This document shows positions 1 through 8,772 of a stretch of 64,000 nt of DNA, piece after piece. The notes under the pieces are model-generated. The model did not search any database and was not told where the DNA came from. It saw only the letters and a list, made by a program, of their open reading frames with translations. Every line of letters starts with the position of its first letter. Positions within the stretch are counted from its first letter, which is position 1. Where the stretch lies: the NCBI RefSeq assembly GCF_004792665.1, contig NZ_SRZX01000006.1, forward strand, positions 1 to 64,000, read 5' to 3'. The DNA is from Marinobacter orientalis. GTDB taxonomy: Bacteria > Pseudomonadota > Gammaproteobacteria > Pseudomonadales > Oleiphilaceae. A program made the translations under genes and the position numbers.

Positions 1-2
1 CG

Positions 3-86
3 AAGGCCCAACAGGCCGTTAGGTCGATAAGGACGGCAGGCGCGGATCTTCCATCAAGGCCAGAGGCGACAAAGCCGCCTCGCTAA
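3..86 (+). CDS. possible 3' end of an upstream gene (partial)
   Basis: Frame 3 is open from the window edge for 27 codons and stops at TAA 84-86, with a Pro/Arg-rich end (PSRPEATKPPR). No start lies inside the window and no family can be recognised from so short a tail. The minus-strand frames over the same bases have no recognisable content. It may equally be non-coding spacer. Confidence 0.25.
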   Translation, partial: KAQQAVRSIRTAGADLPSRPEATKPPR

Positions 87-161
87 ACAGGCCGGATATA
101 CGGGCGCAAACCTGTCCCTGACATCGAGCACTGAGACCTTGCAAACGGGGAGGAGACCATA

Positions 162-190
162 TACGGATTAGGCGAAGCCGTAATCCGACA
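162..190 (-). repeat. REP-like palindrome, copy 1 (shortened)
   Basis: Arms CGGATTA (164-170) and TAATCCG (181-187) enclose a GC-rich centre, followed by ACAAC. It matches the other REP copies in the window but lacks the GTAGGT flank found on the full ones. Confidence 0.7.
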
Positions 191-225
191 ACACAAACTC
201 CACCAACCACCAACACACGAACTCC

Positions 226-549
226 ATGACCGAACCCACCAAAGACCAGAAAATCTGGCAAGTTGTGGCTGCCATTCCCGCAGGGAGGGTAGCCAGCTAT
301 GGCCAGGTCGCTCACATGGCGGGCCTTGGTCGGCAGGCGCGGTATATAGGTAGGGCTCTGGGCAAGCTTCCTGAGGGGCATGCCATTCCCTGGTATCGGG
401 TGATCCGGAGTGATGGACGGATTGCGTTTCCCATCGGGAGTGAGGCATTCGAGGTGCAGGCCCGGAGTTTGCGGGAGGAGGGGGTGGAAGTGGTTAATGG
501 AAGGGTTGCGATGCGGCGGTATGGGTGGAATCCGTCAGTTCCCGGGTAA
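226..549 (+). CDS. atl: alkyltransferase-like protein (ATL, MGMT family without active cysteine)
   Basis: This 107-residue protein is only the DNA-binding and active-site part of the O6-alkylguanine-DNA alkyltransferase fold. The family motif PCHRV is here PWYRV (residues 55-59), so the alkyl-accepting cysteine is replaced by Trp56. That is the hallmark of ATL proteins, which bind and flip O6-alkylguanine and hand the lesion to nucleotide excision repair instead of repairing it. The helix-turn-helix and arginine-finger region (AHMAGLGRQARYIGRALG, from about residue 29) is intact. The start is the first ATG of the frame. The gene stands alone between REP palindromes, with the RAYT transposase downstream on the other strand. 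Family assignment is firm; the role in repair is from known homologues. Confidence 0.9.
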   Translation: MTEPTKDQKIWQVVAAIPAGRVASYGQVAHMAGLGRQARYIGRALGKLPEGHAIPWYRVIRSDGRIAFPIGSEAFEVQARSLREEGVEVVNGRVAMRRYGWNPSVPG

Positions 550-561
550 TGTCGGGTTTTT

Positions 562-595
562 TGTCGGATTACGGCTGCGCCTAATCCGACCTACA
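562..595 (+). repeat. REP palindrome, copy 2
   Basis: TGTCGGATTACGG and CCTAATCCGACCTACA surround a short CTGCG centre. With copy 3, which lies in the opposite orientation 25 bp further on, it makes a BIME-like pair between atl and the RAYT gene. Confidence 0.85.
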
Positions 596-620
596 TTTAA
601 CGGACAACTCCGAGCAAACC

Positions 621-658
621 GTAGGTCGGATTAGGCCGTCAGGCCGTAATCCGACAAC
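621..658 (-). repeat. REP palindrome, copy 3
   Basis: GTAGGTCGGATTAGGCC pairs with GGCCGTAATCCGACA around a small loop. It is inverted relative to copy 2 and lies 10 bp beyond the 3' end of the RAYT gene. Confidence 0.85.
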
Positions 659-667
659 AGCACTCAC

Positions 668-1189
668 CTATTCTCGCCCAACCCCCGCAAGTTCTTCCTC
701 ATCAATTCCCCAATCCGCCGGCAATATCCCCTGCCGCACAAAGCGGTGAAAACTGGAATACGGCCAGTCTGCGGCGCGTGCCACATAGCCGTGCTTTACG
801 GGGTTGTAGTGGATGTAATCAACGTGCCGGTTGAAGTCGTTTTCGTCTTTAATGGTGTGTTCCCAGTAGCGCTTTTGCCAGAGTGATTCCGGCTTGCCGG
901 CTTTTCCCGGTGAATGCTGTTGGAACCCCTTGGTCAAACCGCCTTTGATCAGGCGCCAGCGGGTTGAGTAGTTGGTGTCGTCGGCCGGCAGGGTCCAGAG
1001 GCAGTGGATGTGATCGGGGAGGACAACCATGGCGTCGATGGTGAAGGGGTGGCGGTTTATGACGGTGCGGAGGGTGGTTCGCAGGTGCTGGACGGCGGCG
1101 GGGTTGTTGAAAAGCGGGGTGCGGTTGGCGGTTACCACGGTGAAAAAGTAGGTGCCGCCGGGGAGGCGGTTGCGGCGGTAGTTCATCAT
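668..1189 (-). CDS. REP-associated tyrosine transposase (RAYT, Y1/IS200-like)
   Basis: This 173-residue protein has the two catalytic signatures of the Y1_Tnp fold: the HUH metal site as PDHIHCLW (His60, His62) and the nucleophile motif VDYIHYNPVKHG, with Tyr125 the likely attacking tyrosine. RAYTs cut and join single-stranded REP palindromes and are domesticated rather than freely mobile. Here the gene is flanked on both sides by inverted REP copies (621-658 and 1234-1271) of the family also found at 562, 18046, 56696 and 56751, which supports a cognate enzyme-substrate pair. Full length for the family, no frameshift. The start MMNYRR matches the usual RAYT N-terminus (Y/R-rich before GTYFFT). 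Confidence 0.93.
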   Translation of the reverse strand: MMNYRRNRLPGGTYFFTVVTANRTPLFNNPAAVQHLRTTLRTVINRHPFTIDAMVVLPDHIHCLWTLPADDTNYSTRWRLIKGGLTKGFQQHSPGKAGKPESLWQKRYWEHTIKDENDFNRHVDYIHYNPVKHGYVARAADWPYSSFHRFVRQGILPADWGIDEEELAGVGRE

Positions 1190-1233
1190 ACGTCCTTGTA
1201 TGGTTGGTCGTTTATTTTGAAGTCCGGTTTACT

Positions 1234-1271
1234 TGTCGGATTACGGCCCTTTGGGCCTAATCCGACCTACG
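1234..1271 (+). repeat. REP palindrome, copy 4
   Basis: TGTCGGATTACGGCCC and GGGCCTAATCCGACCTAC around a TTT centre, 45 bp upstream of the RAYT start and inverted relative to copy 3. It also lies in the spacer downstream of the fabG-like gene on the minus strand. Confidence 0.85.
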
Positions 1272-1316
1272 CGGGAGCTATCGGCCGGACCAGCCCCCGA
1301 ACCCGCAGGCGAATGT

Positions 1317-2078
1317 TTACAGCCGAAGCGCACCGTCAATTTCGAGTATCCGGCCGGACATGTAGTCGTTTTCGAAGATAAACACCGCGGCAGAGGCGAT
1401 TTCTTCCGGCTTGCCCATGCGCTTCAGGGGAATGCTGGCGGTCATTTTTTCCAGGGCTTCCGGTTTCATGGAGGCGGTCATTTCGGTCTCGACAAAGCCC
1501 GGTGCGATGCCCATGCAGCGGATGCCGTGGCGGGCGAGTTCCCTGGCCCAGGTCGGGACCAGTGCCGAAACACCGGCCTTGGCGGCGGAGTAGTTGCTCT
1601 GCCCCATGTTGCCGGCGCGGGCAATGGAGGCGATGTTGATGATCACGCCCTGGTCGCCGTTGTTGATCATCCGGGTGGCCGCCTCGCGGCCGCACAGGAA
1701 GACACCGGTCAGGTTTACGTCAATCACCGCCTGCCACTCGGACAGTTCCATGCGCTTCTCGACATGGCCTTCTTTCGCCTTCACCAGCAGCCCGTCCCGG
1801 AGAATGCCCGCATTGTTGACCAGGCCATTGAGTTGCCCGAAATCCGCCACGATGGCCGCAAACGTCTTCTGGACATCTTCTTCCTTCGCCACGTTGCAGA
1901 CGTAGGTTTTGGCGTCGCCCCCGGCTTTGTCACACGCAGCGGCCGCTTCTTCCAGCCTTTCCGGCATCAGGTCAATCAGCGCCAGGCGGGCACCCCTGGC
2001 GGCCAGATGCTCTGCCATGGCTCGGCCGAGGCCCTGGCCGCCGCCGGTAATCGCAATCACGGAATCTTGAAGTTTCAT
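1317..2078 (-). CDS. SDR-family 3-oxoacyl-ACP reductase-like oxidoreductase
   Basis: A classical short-chain dehydrogenase of 253 residues. The cofactor glycine motif TGGGQGLG is at 11-18, NNAG at 88-91, and the catalytic Ser151, Tyr163 and Lys167 (YSAAK) are all present. It resembles FabG-type NAD(P)-dependent 3-oxoacyl reductases, but FabG of fatty-acid synthesis normally sits with fabD-acpP-fabF and this gene stands alone, so the physiological substrate is open. The frame extends far upstream, but homologous sequence begins at MKLQDSV, which sets the start at 2078. It is divergent from fxsA. Confidence 0.85.
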   Translation of the reverse strand: MKLQDSVIAITGGGQGLGRAMAEHLAARGARLALIDLMPERLEEAAAACDKAGGDAKTYVCNVAKEEDVQKTFAAIVADFGQLNGLVNNAGILRDGLLVKAKEGHVEKRMELSEWQAVIDVNLTGVFLCGREAATRMINNGDQGVIINIASIARAGNMGQSNYSAAKAGVSALVPTWARELARHGIRCMGIAPGFVETEMTASMKPEALEKMTASIPLKRMGKPEEIASAAVFIFENDYMSGRILEIDGALRL

Positions 2079-2175
2079 GTTTTGCCCTAAGGTAATGGAT
2101 AAATGGTGGAACCGAGTATACCACTGCTTTTTTACCGCCGCCGCAACCAGGCACAGCGCACCCCGGGAGGCTCTT

Positions 2176-2754
2176 TTGGGCGTTTTTCTTTTTTTGTTTA
2201 TTGTCATGCCGATTGTGGAGATGACGATTCTGATCAAGGTGGGAACCCTTATCGGAGCCCTGAACACCGTAGGTCTGGTCTTGCTGACGGCTGTTATCGG
2301 CGCCGCGCTGCTGCGGCAGCAGGGTCTTGCCACCCTGTTGAGAGCGAACCAGCGGCTCAATAGCGGTGAACTGCCGGCGAGAGAAGTGGCCGAGGGCCTG
2401 ATTCTGGCCGTGGGTGGTGCGCTGCTGCTGACGCCCGGCTTTGTGACTGACACTATTGGTTTCCTGTGCCTGATTCCCGGTTCCCGCCACTGGCTTGCAG
2501 CCCAGGCCCTCAAGCGCATGGTAGTGGCTGGGCAGGGCGGCAGATTCACGTTTACTGCCGGCCAGCGGGGACCATTCGACGGCAAGGGGCCTTTCGGTGA
2601 TGGCGAGAGCCCGTTCGGCCGTCAGCGCCCTTTTGACCGCCGGGGCCCGTTCGACCGCAACGGTGACATCATCGAGGGTGAGTACCGGGATGAGACCGAA
2701 CAGGATCATCAGCGCCTGGACCGGGATGATGACGATTCGCCGGAAAAAAAGTGA
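2176..2754 (+). CDS. fxsA: FxsA family inner-membrane protein
   Basis: FxsA proteins are small cytoplasmic-membrane proteins; in E. coli, overproduction lets F+ cells escape phage T7 exclusion. The N-terminal hydrophobic stretch (GVFLFLFIVMPIVEM) and the core with LLLTPGFVTD are typical. The C-terminal 65 or so residues are a low-complexity, charged GPFD/GPFG-repeat tail. The frame is open to an ATG at 2077, but family similarity begins at TTG 2176, which has GGGAGG (2165-2170) five bases upstream, so a TTG start giving 192 residues is preferred. It lies just before groES, as fxsA does in many gammaproteobacteria. Confidence 0.85.
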   Translation: MGVFLFLFIVMPIVEMTILIKVGTLIGALNTVGLVLLTAVIGAALLRQQGLATLLRANQRLNSGELPAREVAEGLILAVGGALLLTPGFVTDTIGFLCLIPGSRHWLAAQALKRMVVAGQGGRFTFTAGQRGPFDGKGPFGDGESPFGRQRPFDRRGPFDRNGDIIEGEYRDETEQDHQRLDRDDDDSPEKK

Positions 2755-2772
2755 AAATTTTTTTCGCCAGGT

Positions 2773-2800
2773 GTTGAAAACGGATGCACCACCCCCACAT
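2773..2800 (+). promoter_or_regulatory. heat-shock (sigma32-type) promoter for groESL
   Basis: GTTGAAA (2773-2779), then 13 bp, then CCCCACAT (2793-2800) matches the sigma32 pattern CTTGAAA-N11-14-CCCCAT with few differences and lies about 115 bp before groES. No CIRCE operator is present. Confidence 0.7.
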
Positions 2801-2847
2801 AGGTCTCACAAGTTCGCTGCGGGCTAATAACCGCTGTAAAACAGTTG

Positions 2848-2869
2848 GTTAAAAGCCCCGGCTTTTAAC
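2848..2869 (+). other. perfect inverted repeat in the groESL leader
   Basis: GTTAAAAGCC (2848-2857) and GGCTTTTAAC (2860-2869) are exact complements two bases apart. The hairpin would lie in the 5' untranslated mRNA, about 35 bp before the groES ribosome site. It lacks a T-run, so it is not an obvious terminator. A role in mRNA stability or thermoregulation is only conjecture. Confidence 0.5.
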
Positions 2870-2915
2870 GCAACCATCATTGCCAAACCTAACCTGACAT
2901 TGGAGATATCGAGCA

Positions 2916-3203
2916 ATGAAGATACGTCCGCTACACGATCGTGTTGTCGTGCGCCGTAAGGAAGAAGAAGAGAAAACAGCTGGTGGCATCGTGCTGCCGG
3001 GCAATGCCAAGGAGAAGCCATCCCAGGGCGAAGTTGTCGCCGTAGGTAATGGCCGTATTCTCGACAATGGCGAAACCCGTGCACTGGCGGTCAAGGTTGG
3101 CGATATCGTGGTCTTTGGCCAGTACGCCGGTAATACCGTGAAGCTTGATACCGAAGAACTGCTCATCATGAGCGAAAACGACATTTTCGGCGTTCTCGAG
3201 TAA
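2916..3203 (+). CDS. groES: co-chaperonin GroES (Cpn10)
   Basis: This 95-residue protein starts [14 protein letters not shown] and has the mobile loop ([19 protein letters not shown]) that contacts GroEL, ending ENDIFGVLE. It forms the heptameric lid of the folding chamber in the cytosol. The ATG has GGAG eleven bases upstream (TTGGAGATATCGAGCA). It is the first gene of the groES-groEL operon, driven by the heat-shock promoter at 2773. Confidence 0.99.
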   Translation: MKIRPLHDRVVVRRKEEEEKTAGGIVLPGNAKEKPSQGEVVAVGNGRILDNGETRALAVKVGDIVVFGQYAGNTVKLDTEELLIMSENDIFGVLE

Positions 3204-3250
3204 ACACTCGGTTACGCAACAATCCGATTGAACAAGCAAATTGGGTTTAA

Positions 3251-4921
<1,671 letters not shown>

Positions 4922-4980
4922 TGCCGGCCTGCCCCGGATCATTCCCCGCTTTTTGAGGAATGGCCCCGTCAAGCCAAAAA

Positions 4981-5023
4981 CCCCGCGTTGGTTCACACCG
5001 ACGCGGGGTTTTTTGTTTTTTTT
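4981..5023 (+). terminator. intrinsic terminator of groESL
   Basis: CCCCGCGT (4981-4988) pairs exactly with ACGCGGGG (5001-5008), followed by a long T-run from 5009. An A-run just before the stem could let it work in both directions. Confidence 0.9.
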
Positions 5024-5087
5024 GTCATGAACTTGCGAAATGGCTTTGCTAGACTCGGCAACCGTCCATTCATCTGTGTGACACTGT

Positions 5088-5882
5088 ATGAGCGAAACCC
5101 AGGCAAAAGCCTTTCTCAGACCCGGCAAAGTGTTCCTGCTGACCCTTGCCGGTGTGCTGGTTTATCTGGTGGCGCTGGTGGTTCTTGTTCCCGCCGGGTG
5201 GCTGTGGCATCAGGCCTCGGCACACATTCAGCTGCCGCCGGAAATACAGGTGGGGCAGGTGTCCGGTAAAGCCTGGTCAGGCGCCGCTGGTGCCGTGGTA
5301 GCCGGCTACCCCGTGACGCTGGAATGGCAGCTAGGCACGCCATCCCTGCCCGGGCTGTCATTACCGGTGGTTTTCTCGGTAGTGTCATCACAATCTTCTG
5401 TCGATGGACGTGTCAGCTTCAACCGGGAAGGCAACGGTTCCCTGGATGCCAAGGGCAGGCTGGCGGTCGCCGAGTTCGGGGACCTGATACGGCGCAGTGG
5501 TGGCGCGCTGATTGAGGGGGATGTCATCATCGATCGGTTGGCGCTGGCCTGGCAGGATGGCCGTATCACCAGCGCTGACGGGATCGGCCGCTGGGCCGGC
5601 GGTGAGGTTACCTGGCCCATGGGCGACAGCGTGGGGCAGGCGGAGTTTCCACCCATGGAAGCGACCCTCGACAGTACTGCCGACGGCGTTGCCCTGGTTA
5701 TTGCGGAGCAGGGCGGTGATGGCCCGGCGGCGGATGTGGAAATACGCTGGAATGGCATGATGGATTTACGGGTGTATAAGCGCATGGTGGATCTTGCCGG
5801 GCAACCATGGCCGGACTCGGCCCGGCCGGGCGATGTGGTGTTCCGGGTCAGGCAGGCCCTTGTTCCGGGAGGTGTCTTGTGA
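5088..5882 (+). CDS. gspN: type II secretion system protein N
   Basis: This 264-residue protein has one N-terminal membrane anchor (about residues 16-38) and a periplasmic beta-rich domain with the family pattern VSGKAWSGAAGAVVAGYPVTLEWQL. GspN is an accessory bitopic protein of the general secretory (type II) machinery, and its exact role is not settled even in well-studied systems. The stop overlaps the gspC start by one base, so the two are translationally coupled. The order gspN-gspC-gspD with no further gsp genes on either side implies that the rest of the machine is encoded elsewhere. Confidence 0.85.
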   Translation: MSETQAKAFLRPGKVFLLTLAGVLVYLVALVVLVPAGWLWHQASAHIQLPPEIQVGQVSGKAWSGAAGAVVAGYPVTLEWQLGTPSLPGLSLPVVFSVVSSQSSVDGRVSFNREGNGSLDAKGRLAVAEFGDLIRRSGGALIEGDVIIDRLALAWQDGRITSADGIGRWAGGEVTWPMGDSVGQAEFPPMEATLDSTADGVALVIAEQGGDGPAADVEIRWNGMMDLRVYKRMVDLAGQPWPDSARPGDVVFRVRQALVPGGVL

Positions 5883-6736
5883 TGGCCGCAGCGCCGGCGC
5901 CGGGCAGCCGGAAACTTCCGCGCCTGCTGGCCAATCTGTTACTGGCGGGGCTGGTGGTTTATCTTGCCTGGGTGCTGGCGCAGACGACCTGGCTGATTGC
6001 GTGGGATGAACGCCCGGTTGCAGTGGCGTCATCAGCCGCAGATACCAGTGCTTCCGCTGCCGCTTCAAGACGCCTGCAACCCATGGCCGCCCACCAGATC
6101 TTTGGCAGGGCCGAGGGGCAGGCCCGGGTGGCGGAGGTGGTTCGTCGTTCTGCTCCCGAAACCCGGCTTAATCTCAGGCTGGAAGGCGTAATGGTAGCAG
6201 AGCAGCCGGAAGACTCCGGTGCTATAGTGGCGGGAAGCAATGGCGTGACAGAGCACTACCGCGTGGGGGATCTGTTGCCGGGCAACGCGGAACTTGCGGA
6301 AGTAGAACCCGGCCGGGTGCTGATTCGCCGGAACGGACAATACGAAAGCCTGACCTTTGATGATGAGGTGCCAGCCGGCCTGGTTGAGAATGTGGCGGAA
6401 CAACCGCCAGCCTCATCGCCGGAGCAGTTCCTCAGCAATGCCCGGGAACAGCTTGACTCCCAGGGTGTTGCCGCTCTTGTCCCCTATGGTCTGAGCCCGG
6501 CAGGCGATGACGGTAGCGCCGGCTATGTTTACGATGGCTCCAGTGCCATGCTCAACGCCGTAGGCCTCAGGGGGGGTGACGTGATTACCGCCATTAACGG
6601 GCAGCCTCTGGGCGATCTCGAACAGGACATGGTGCTTCTTGAGGATTGGCGGTCGGAGCCGCAACTGGATATTGAAATTGAACGGGACGGTTCCATTCTG
6701 ACCGTCAGCTATGCCATCCCCGAACAGTGGCGCTGA
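5882..6736 (+). CDS. gspC: type II secretion system protein C
   Basis: This 284-residue inner-membrane protein links the inner-membrane platform to the secretin. It has a short cytoplasmic N-terminus, one membrane span (about 14-38), the periplasmic homology region (HQIFGRAEGQ through LRLEGVMVAE to YRVGDLLPG, about 75-145) and a C-terminal PDZ-like domain (GLRGGDVITAINGQPLGD, about 235-252). The frame is open further upstream, but the ATG at 5882 overlaps the gspN stop and gives the right N-terminus. The frame downstream runs straight into gspD. Confidence 0.92.
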   Translation: MAAAPAPGSRKLPRLLANLLLAGLVVYLAWVLAQTTWLIAWDERPVAVASSAADTSASAAASRRLQPMAAHQIFGRAEGQARVAEVVRRSAPETRLNLRLEGVMVAEQPEDSGAIVAGSNGVTEHYRVGDLLPGNAELAEVEPGRVLIRRNGQYESLTFDDEVPAGLVENVAEQPPASSPEQFLSNAREQLDSQGVAALVPYGLSPAGDDGSAGYVYDGSSAMLNAVGLRGGDVITAINGQPLGDLEQDMVLLEDWRSEPQLDIEIERDGSILTVSYAIPEQWR

Positions 6737-6768
6737 ACAGATTTAACAATACAGGACAAGAACGCCAG

Positions 6769-8718
6769 ATGCTGAACCACAGATCCAATCTATTCCGGGC
6801 TTTCGTTGTAGCCCTGTTGCTGCCCCTGATGTCTTTTGCTTACGGGCAGGAGGAAACCTGGCGGTTGAACCTCAAGGATGCCGATATCCGTGCCTTCGTG
6901 ACTCAGGTGGCGGACATAACCGGTTACAGCTTCGTGGTCGACCCGCGCGTAAAGGGCAAGGTGACGGTGCTGTCCAGTGCGCCCATGAACAAGGATGAAA
7001 TTTACGATCTGTTTCTGGCAGTGCTCCAGGTCCATGGCTTTACTGCCATCCCCGGGGAAGAAGTGATCAAGGTGGTGCAACAGGTGGATGCCAAGCAGTC
7101 CGCCGAATCCCTGGACCGGTTCACGGAGATTCCCTCGGAACAACTGATTACCCGCGTTATCCAGATTGATAATGCCAATGCCCTGGAGCTGGTGCCCATC
7201 CTGCGGCCGCTGGTGGCGAAATACGGCCACCTTGCCGGTGTTGCCGCGGCGAATGCCCTGATTGTCAGTGATCATTCGGCCAACATTCGCCGCATCGAGC
7301 AGATTGTCAGGGAACTGGACAGCCCCTCCAAGTACGAAGTGGAAGTGATCCAGCTTGAAGAGGCCTGGGTAGGCGACATGGTTGAGCTGCTACAGGAGCT
7401 TGCGCCGGATGAACTCGGCCAGGGCGGTGGCGAAAACGCCGCTCGTAAATACAGTGTTACCGCGGACGAGCGCAGCAACCGGCTGATTCTTCGTGGCGAT
7501 GAAACGTTCCGCGACAAGATGCGTACTCTGATCAACAAGCTTGACCAGCCGTCGGCCACCGGGGGCACCACCAAGGTGATCCGCCTGAGCCACGCCGATG
7601 CGAACAATCTGACGGAAATTCTCAAGGGTGTGATGGGCGAACTGGTGAAAGAATCGCCCGGCGCAAGCGGATCGTCGGGCGGGGGCTCTGGCGGAAACCG
7701 TAATACTGGTTTTGCGGTATTCGCCGACGAGGGCCTCAATGCGCTGGTAGTACGGGGCGAGCCGTCGATGATGCAGGAAGCCGAACTGATCGTGCAGGCG
7801 CTGGACGTGCGGCGCGCCCAGGTGATGATCGAGGCGGCCATTGTCGAGATCAGTGACGAGCTGGGTCAGGACCTTGGGGTCCAACTGGCGGTCGGTGATG
7901 AATCGGGCGAGTCCACACCGGTGGCCGGAACCAGTTTCAATAATGTTGGCAACAGCCTGGGTGACGTGCTTGGCGCCATCCTTTCAGAGTCGTTCATTTC
8001 TCCAGCGGTGGGGGGTATTACTGTCGGTGCCGGTCAGCGTGATGAGGACGGAATTTCCTGGGGCATCCTGTTGCAGGCGTTGTCCACCTCCGCCGCAGCA
8101 AACCTGCTGTCAACGCCGAGCATCATTACCCTGGATAACCAGGAATCGGAAATCATCGTTGGTCAGAACGTGCCTTTCCGTACCGGGCAGTCAACCGTTA
8201 CCGGTGACGGCACCACCAACCCCTTTACCACCATTGAGCGCCGGGATATCGGCCTGACCCTGAAGGTAACACCGACCATCAGCGCTGACGGCCTGGTACG
8301 ACTGGTGGTGGAGCAGACCACGGAGAATATTGGCGACAGTGTCGAGTCAGCTTCGGACATCATCACCAACAAGCGTGAAATCAAGACCACCGTGCTGGCG
8401 GATGACGGGGAAACCATTGTTCTCGGTGGCCTGACCACGGACGACCTCCAGATCAACAAAAGCAAGGTGCCTTTCCTGGGTGACATTCCCGTGCTCGGGC
8501 GGCTGTTCTCGTCGGAATCCGAGCGCCGGGTGAAGCGTAATCTGCTGGTTTTCCTCAGGCCCACCATCATGCTTGGCAAGGCGGAGTCGATCGCGGCCAC
8601 GGATGAGAAGTTCCAGAGCCTGTGGGAGATCAATCTCGGAGTGCGGCGGAAGTTGGGCCTGCCGGATCCTGAAAGCCCACCCACAAAAGACTCCCTGTTC
8701 AACCCGCGGCTGGACTGA
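6769..8718 (+). CDS. gspD: type II secretion system secretin GspD
   Basis: This 649-residue protein forms the outer-membrane secretin channel. A signal peptide (MLNHRSNLFRAFVVALLLPLMSFAYG) is followed by the N0 domain (LNLKDADIRAFVTQVADITG), the N1-N3 repeats, a Gly/Ser-rich loop (ASGSSGGGSGG) in N3, and the secretin core (VPFRTGQ, LKVTPTI, ETIVLGGL, VPFLGDIPVLGRLF). The open frame begins at GTG 6727 inside the gspC end, but ATG 6769 starts the signal peptide directly, so it is preferred. It ends with a short C-terminal tail that may carry the pilotin-binding S-domain. It is the last gene of the N-C-D unit. Confidence 0.95.
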   Translation: MLNHRSNLFRAFVVALLLPLMSFAYGQEETWRLNLKDADIRAFVTQVADITGYSFVVDPRVKGKVTVLSSAPMNKDEIYDLFLAVLQVHGFTAIPGEEVIKVVQQVDAKQSAESLDRFTEIPSEQLITRVIQIDNANALELVPILRPLVAKYGHLAGVAAANALIVSDHSANIRRIEQIVRELDSPSKYEVEVIQLEEAWVGDMVELLQELAPDELGQGGGENAARKYSVTADERSNRLILRGDETFRDKMRTLINKLDQPSATGGTTKVIRLSHADANNLTEILKGVMGELVKESPGASGSSGGGSGGNRNTGFAVFADEGLNALVVRGEPSMMQEAELIVQALDVRRAQVMIEAAIVEISDELGQDLGVQLAVGDESGESTPVAGTSFNNVGNSLGDVLGAILSESFISPAVGGITVGAGQRDEDGISWGILLQALSTSAAANLLSTPSIITLDNQESEIIVGQNVPFRTGQSTVTGDGTTNPFTTIERRDIGLTLKVTPTISADGLVRLVVEQTTENIGDSVESASDIITNKREIKTTVLADDGETIVLGGLTTDDLQINKSKVPFLGDIPVLGRLFSSESERRVKRNLLVFLRPTIMLGKAESIAATDEKFQSLWEINLGVRRKLGLPDPESPPTKDSLFNPRLD

Positions 8719-8719
8719 A

Positions 8720-8772
8720 CCGTTGCCGGGCCCTGAGCCGTCGGTGGTTCAGGCCCTGAGTGGCGGCAACGG
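8720..8772. terminator. inverted repeat between convergent gspD and M48 peptidase genes
   Basis: CCGTTGCC (8720-8727) is complementary to GGCAACGG (8765-8772), with a further imperfect GGCCCTGA/TCAGGCC inner stem. It spans both stop codons of the convergent pair. It has no T-run, so a bidirectional or Rho-assisted stop is only a guess. Confidence 0.35.

Noticed and set aside
2830..2915. CIRCE operator before groES
   Set aside because: The inverted repeat (GTTAAAAGCC) does not match TTAGCACTC-N9-GAGTGCTAA.
5022..5055. Promoter for gspN (TTGTCA and TAGACT)
   Set aside because: The spacing is about 22 bp, too long for a sigma70 promoter, and the -35 falls in the groEL terminator T-run.
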